From Eustoma russellianum (taxonomy: Eukaryota > Streptophyta > Magnoliopsida > Gentianales > Gentianaceae): 64,000 bases of DNA. The position numbers were made by a program, and so were the translations under genes. Shown here one piece after another: positions 63,806 through 64,000 of the stretch (the stretch's first letter is position 1; each line of letters starts with the position of its first letter). The stretch lies in contig AP025054.1 in the NCBI GenBank assembly GCA_036186865.1, forward strand, positions 3,534,020 through 3,598,019, in the 5' to 3' direction. The notes under the pieces were generated by a model that saw only the letters and a list, made by a program, of their open reading frames with translations, ran no database searches and had not been told where the DNA came from.

Positions 63806-64000
63806 AACTCAACGACTAATAAAAGAAATATAATCATTAGAGATGGATCCTTTGCTTTACACATTCATTAGTGTCACGTTTCAATTATTCTTTTATCTTA
63901 TAGATTCATAAATACCTACTAGTTACTCATTGACTATCATAAAACTTGAGGTTTATCACATAGCAAGTGTTCTTGCCTCTACTTGGCGTTTTCGTCATGT

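Noticed and set aside
1..64000. CRISPR arrays, operons, phage or plasmid features
   Set aside because: Introns, plant SINEs, LINEs and LTR elements show plant nuclear DNA. The regular repeats at 10565 and 13028 are diverged palindromes inside a retrotransposon.

Overview
The window is nuclear DNA from a flowering plant, almost certainly a eudicot. It is AT-rich and dense in microsatellites, plant-type SINEs, MITEs, LINEs and Ty1-copia elements. It carries two kinds of intact host gene: intronless C2H2 zinc-finger repressor genes of the ZAT11/ZAT12 type and one 11-exon ABCB6/ABCB20-type ABC transporter. I could not fix the family or species from the sequence. I recognise no RNA gene, CRISPR array or prokaryotic feature.

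Layout. 1-1342: remnants of an RTE/SINE tail and a LINE. 1343-7048: an old Sirevirus-type LTR remnant, split by a nearly complete L1-type LINE (minus strand, poly(A) end at 1681, 17-bp target-site duplication). 7401-7560: a decayed ZAT gene fragment. 7909-21722: a Sirevirus-like copia element on the minus strand with 1433-bp LTRs, gag, pol and an extra 3' ORF. Its 5' leader has been replaced by a 1745-bp copy of the DNA that flanks the far end of the element. 21970-35660: three minus-strand ZAT genes (173, 173 and 174 aa), interspersed with TRIM, MITE, SINE and LINE fragments. 35.7-49 kb: mostly non-coding, with repeated SINE and MITE copies, a Mutator-like element whose 312-bp arms surround a 10-N assembly gap (39394-40028), and a large inverted repeat (45.5-47.9 kb). 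49186-57809: the ABC transporter, minus strand, 1401 aa. 57.8-64 kb: promoter region and further repeats.

How the parts relate. The ZAT copies form a local duplicate cluster. Copies 2 and 3 share their 3' flank, and all three share a TATA box and an upstream TTGAC/CACGT module, so they are probably regulated alike as stress-responsive EAR repressors. The fragment at 7.4 kb shows that the cluster once reached further left, before the LINE and copia insertions. The ABC transporter is unrelated and looks functional: every exon junction keeps the frame, and the protein length matches the family.

The most unusual feature is the structure at 18482-20284 in the copia element. It looks like break repair that copied out of one LTR into flanking DNA and was closed with templated filler. 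A haplotype mis-join is the main alternative. The second is a group of about six MITEs with Mutator-type 9-bp target-site duplications and a CACGTG-type box in most arms.
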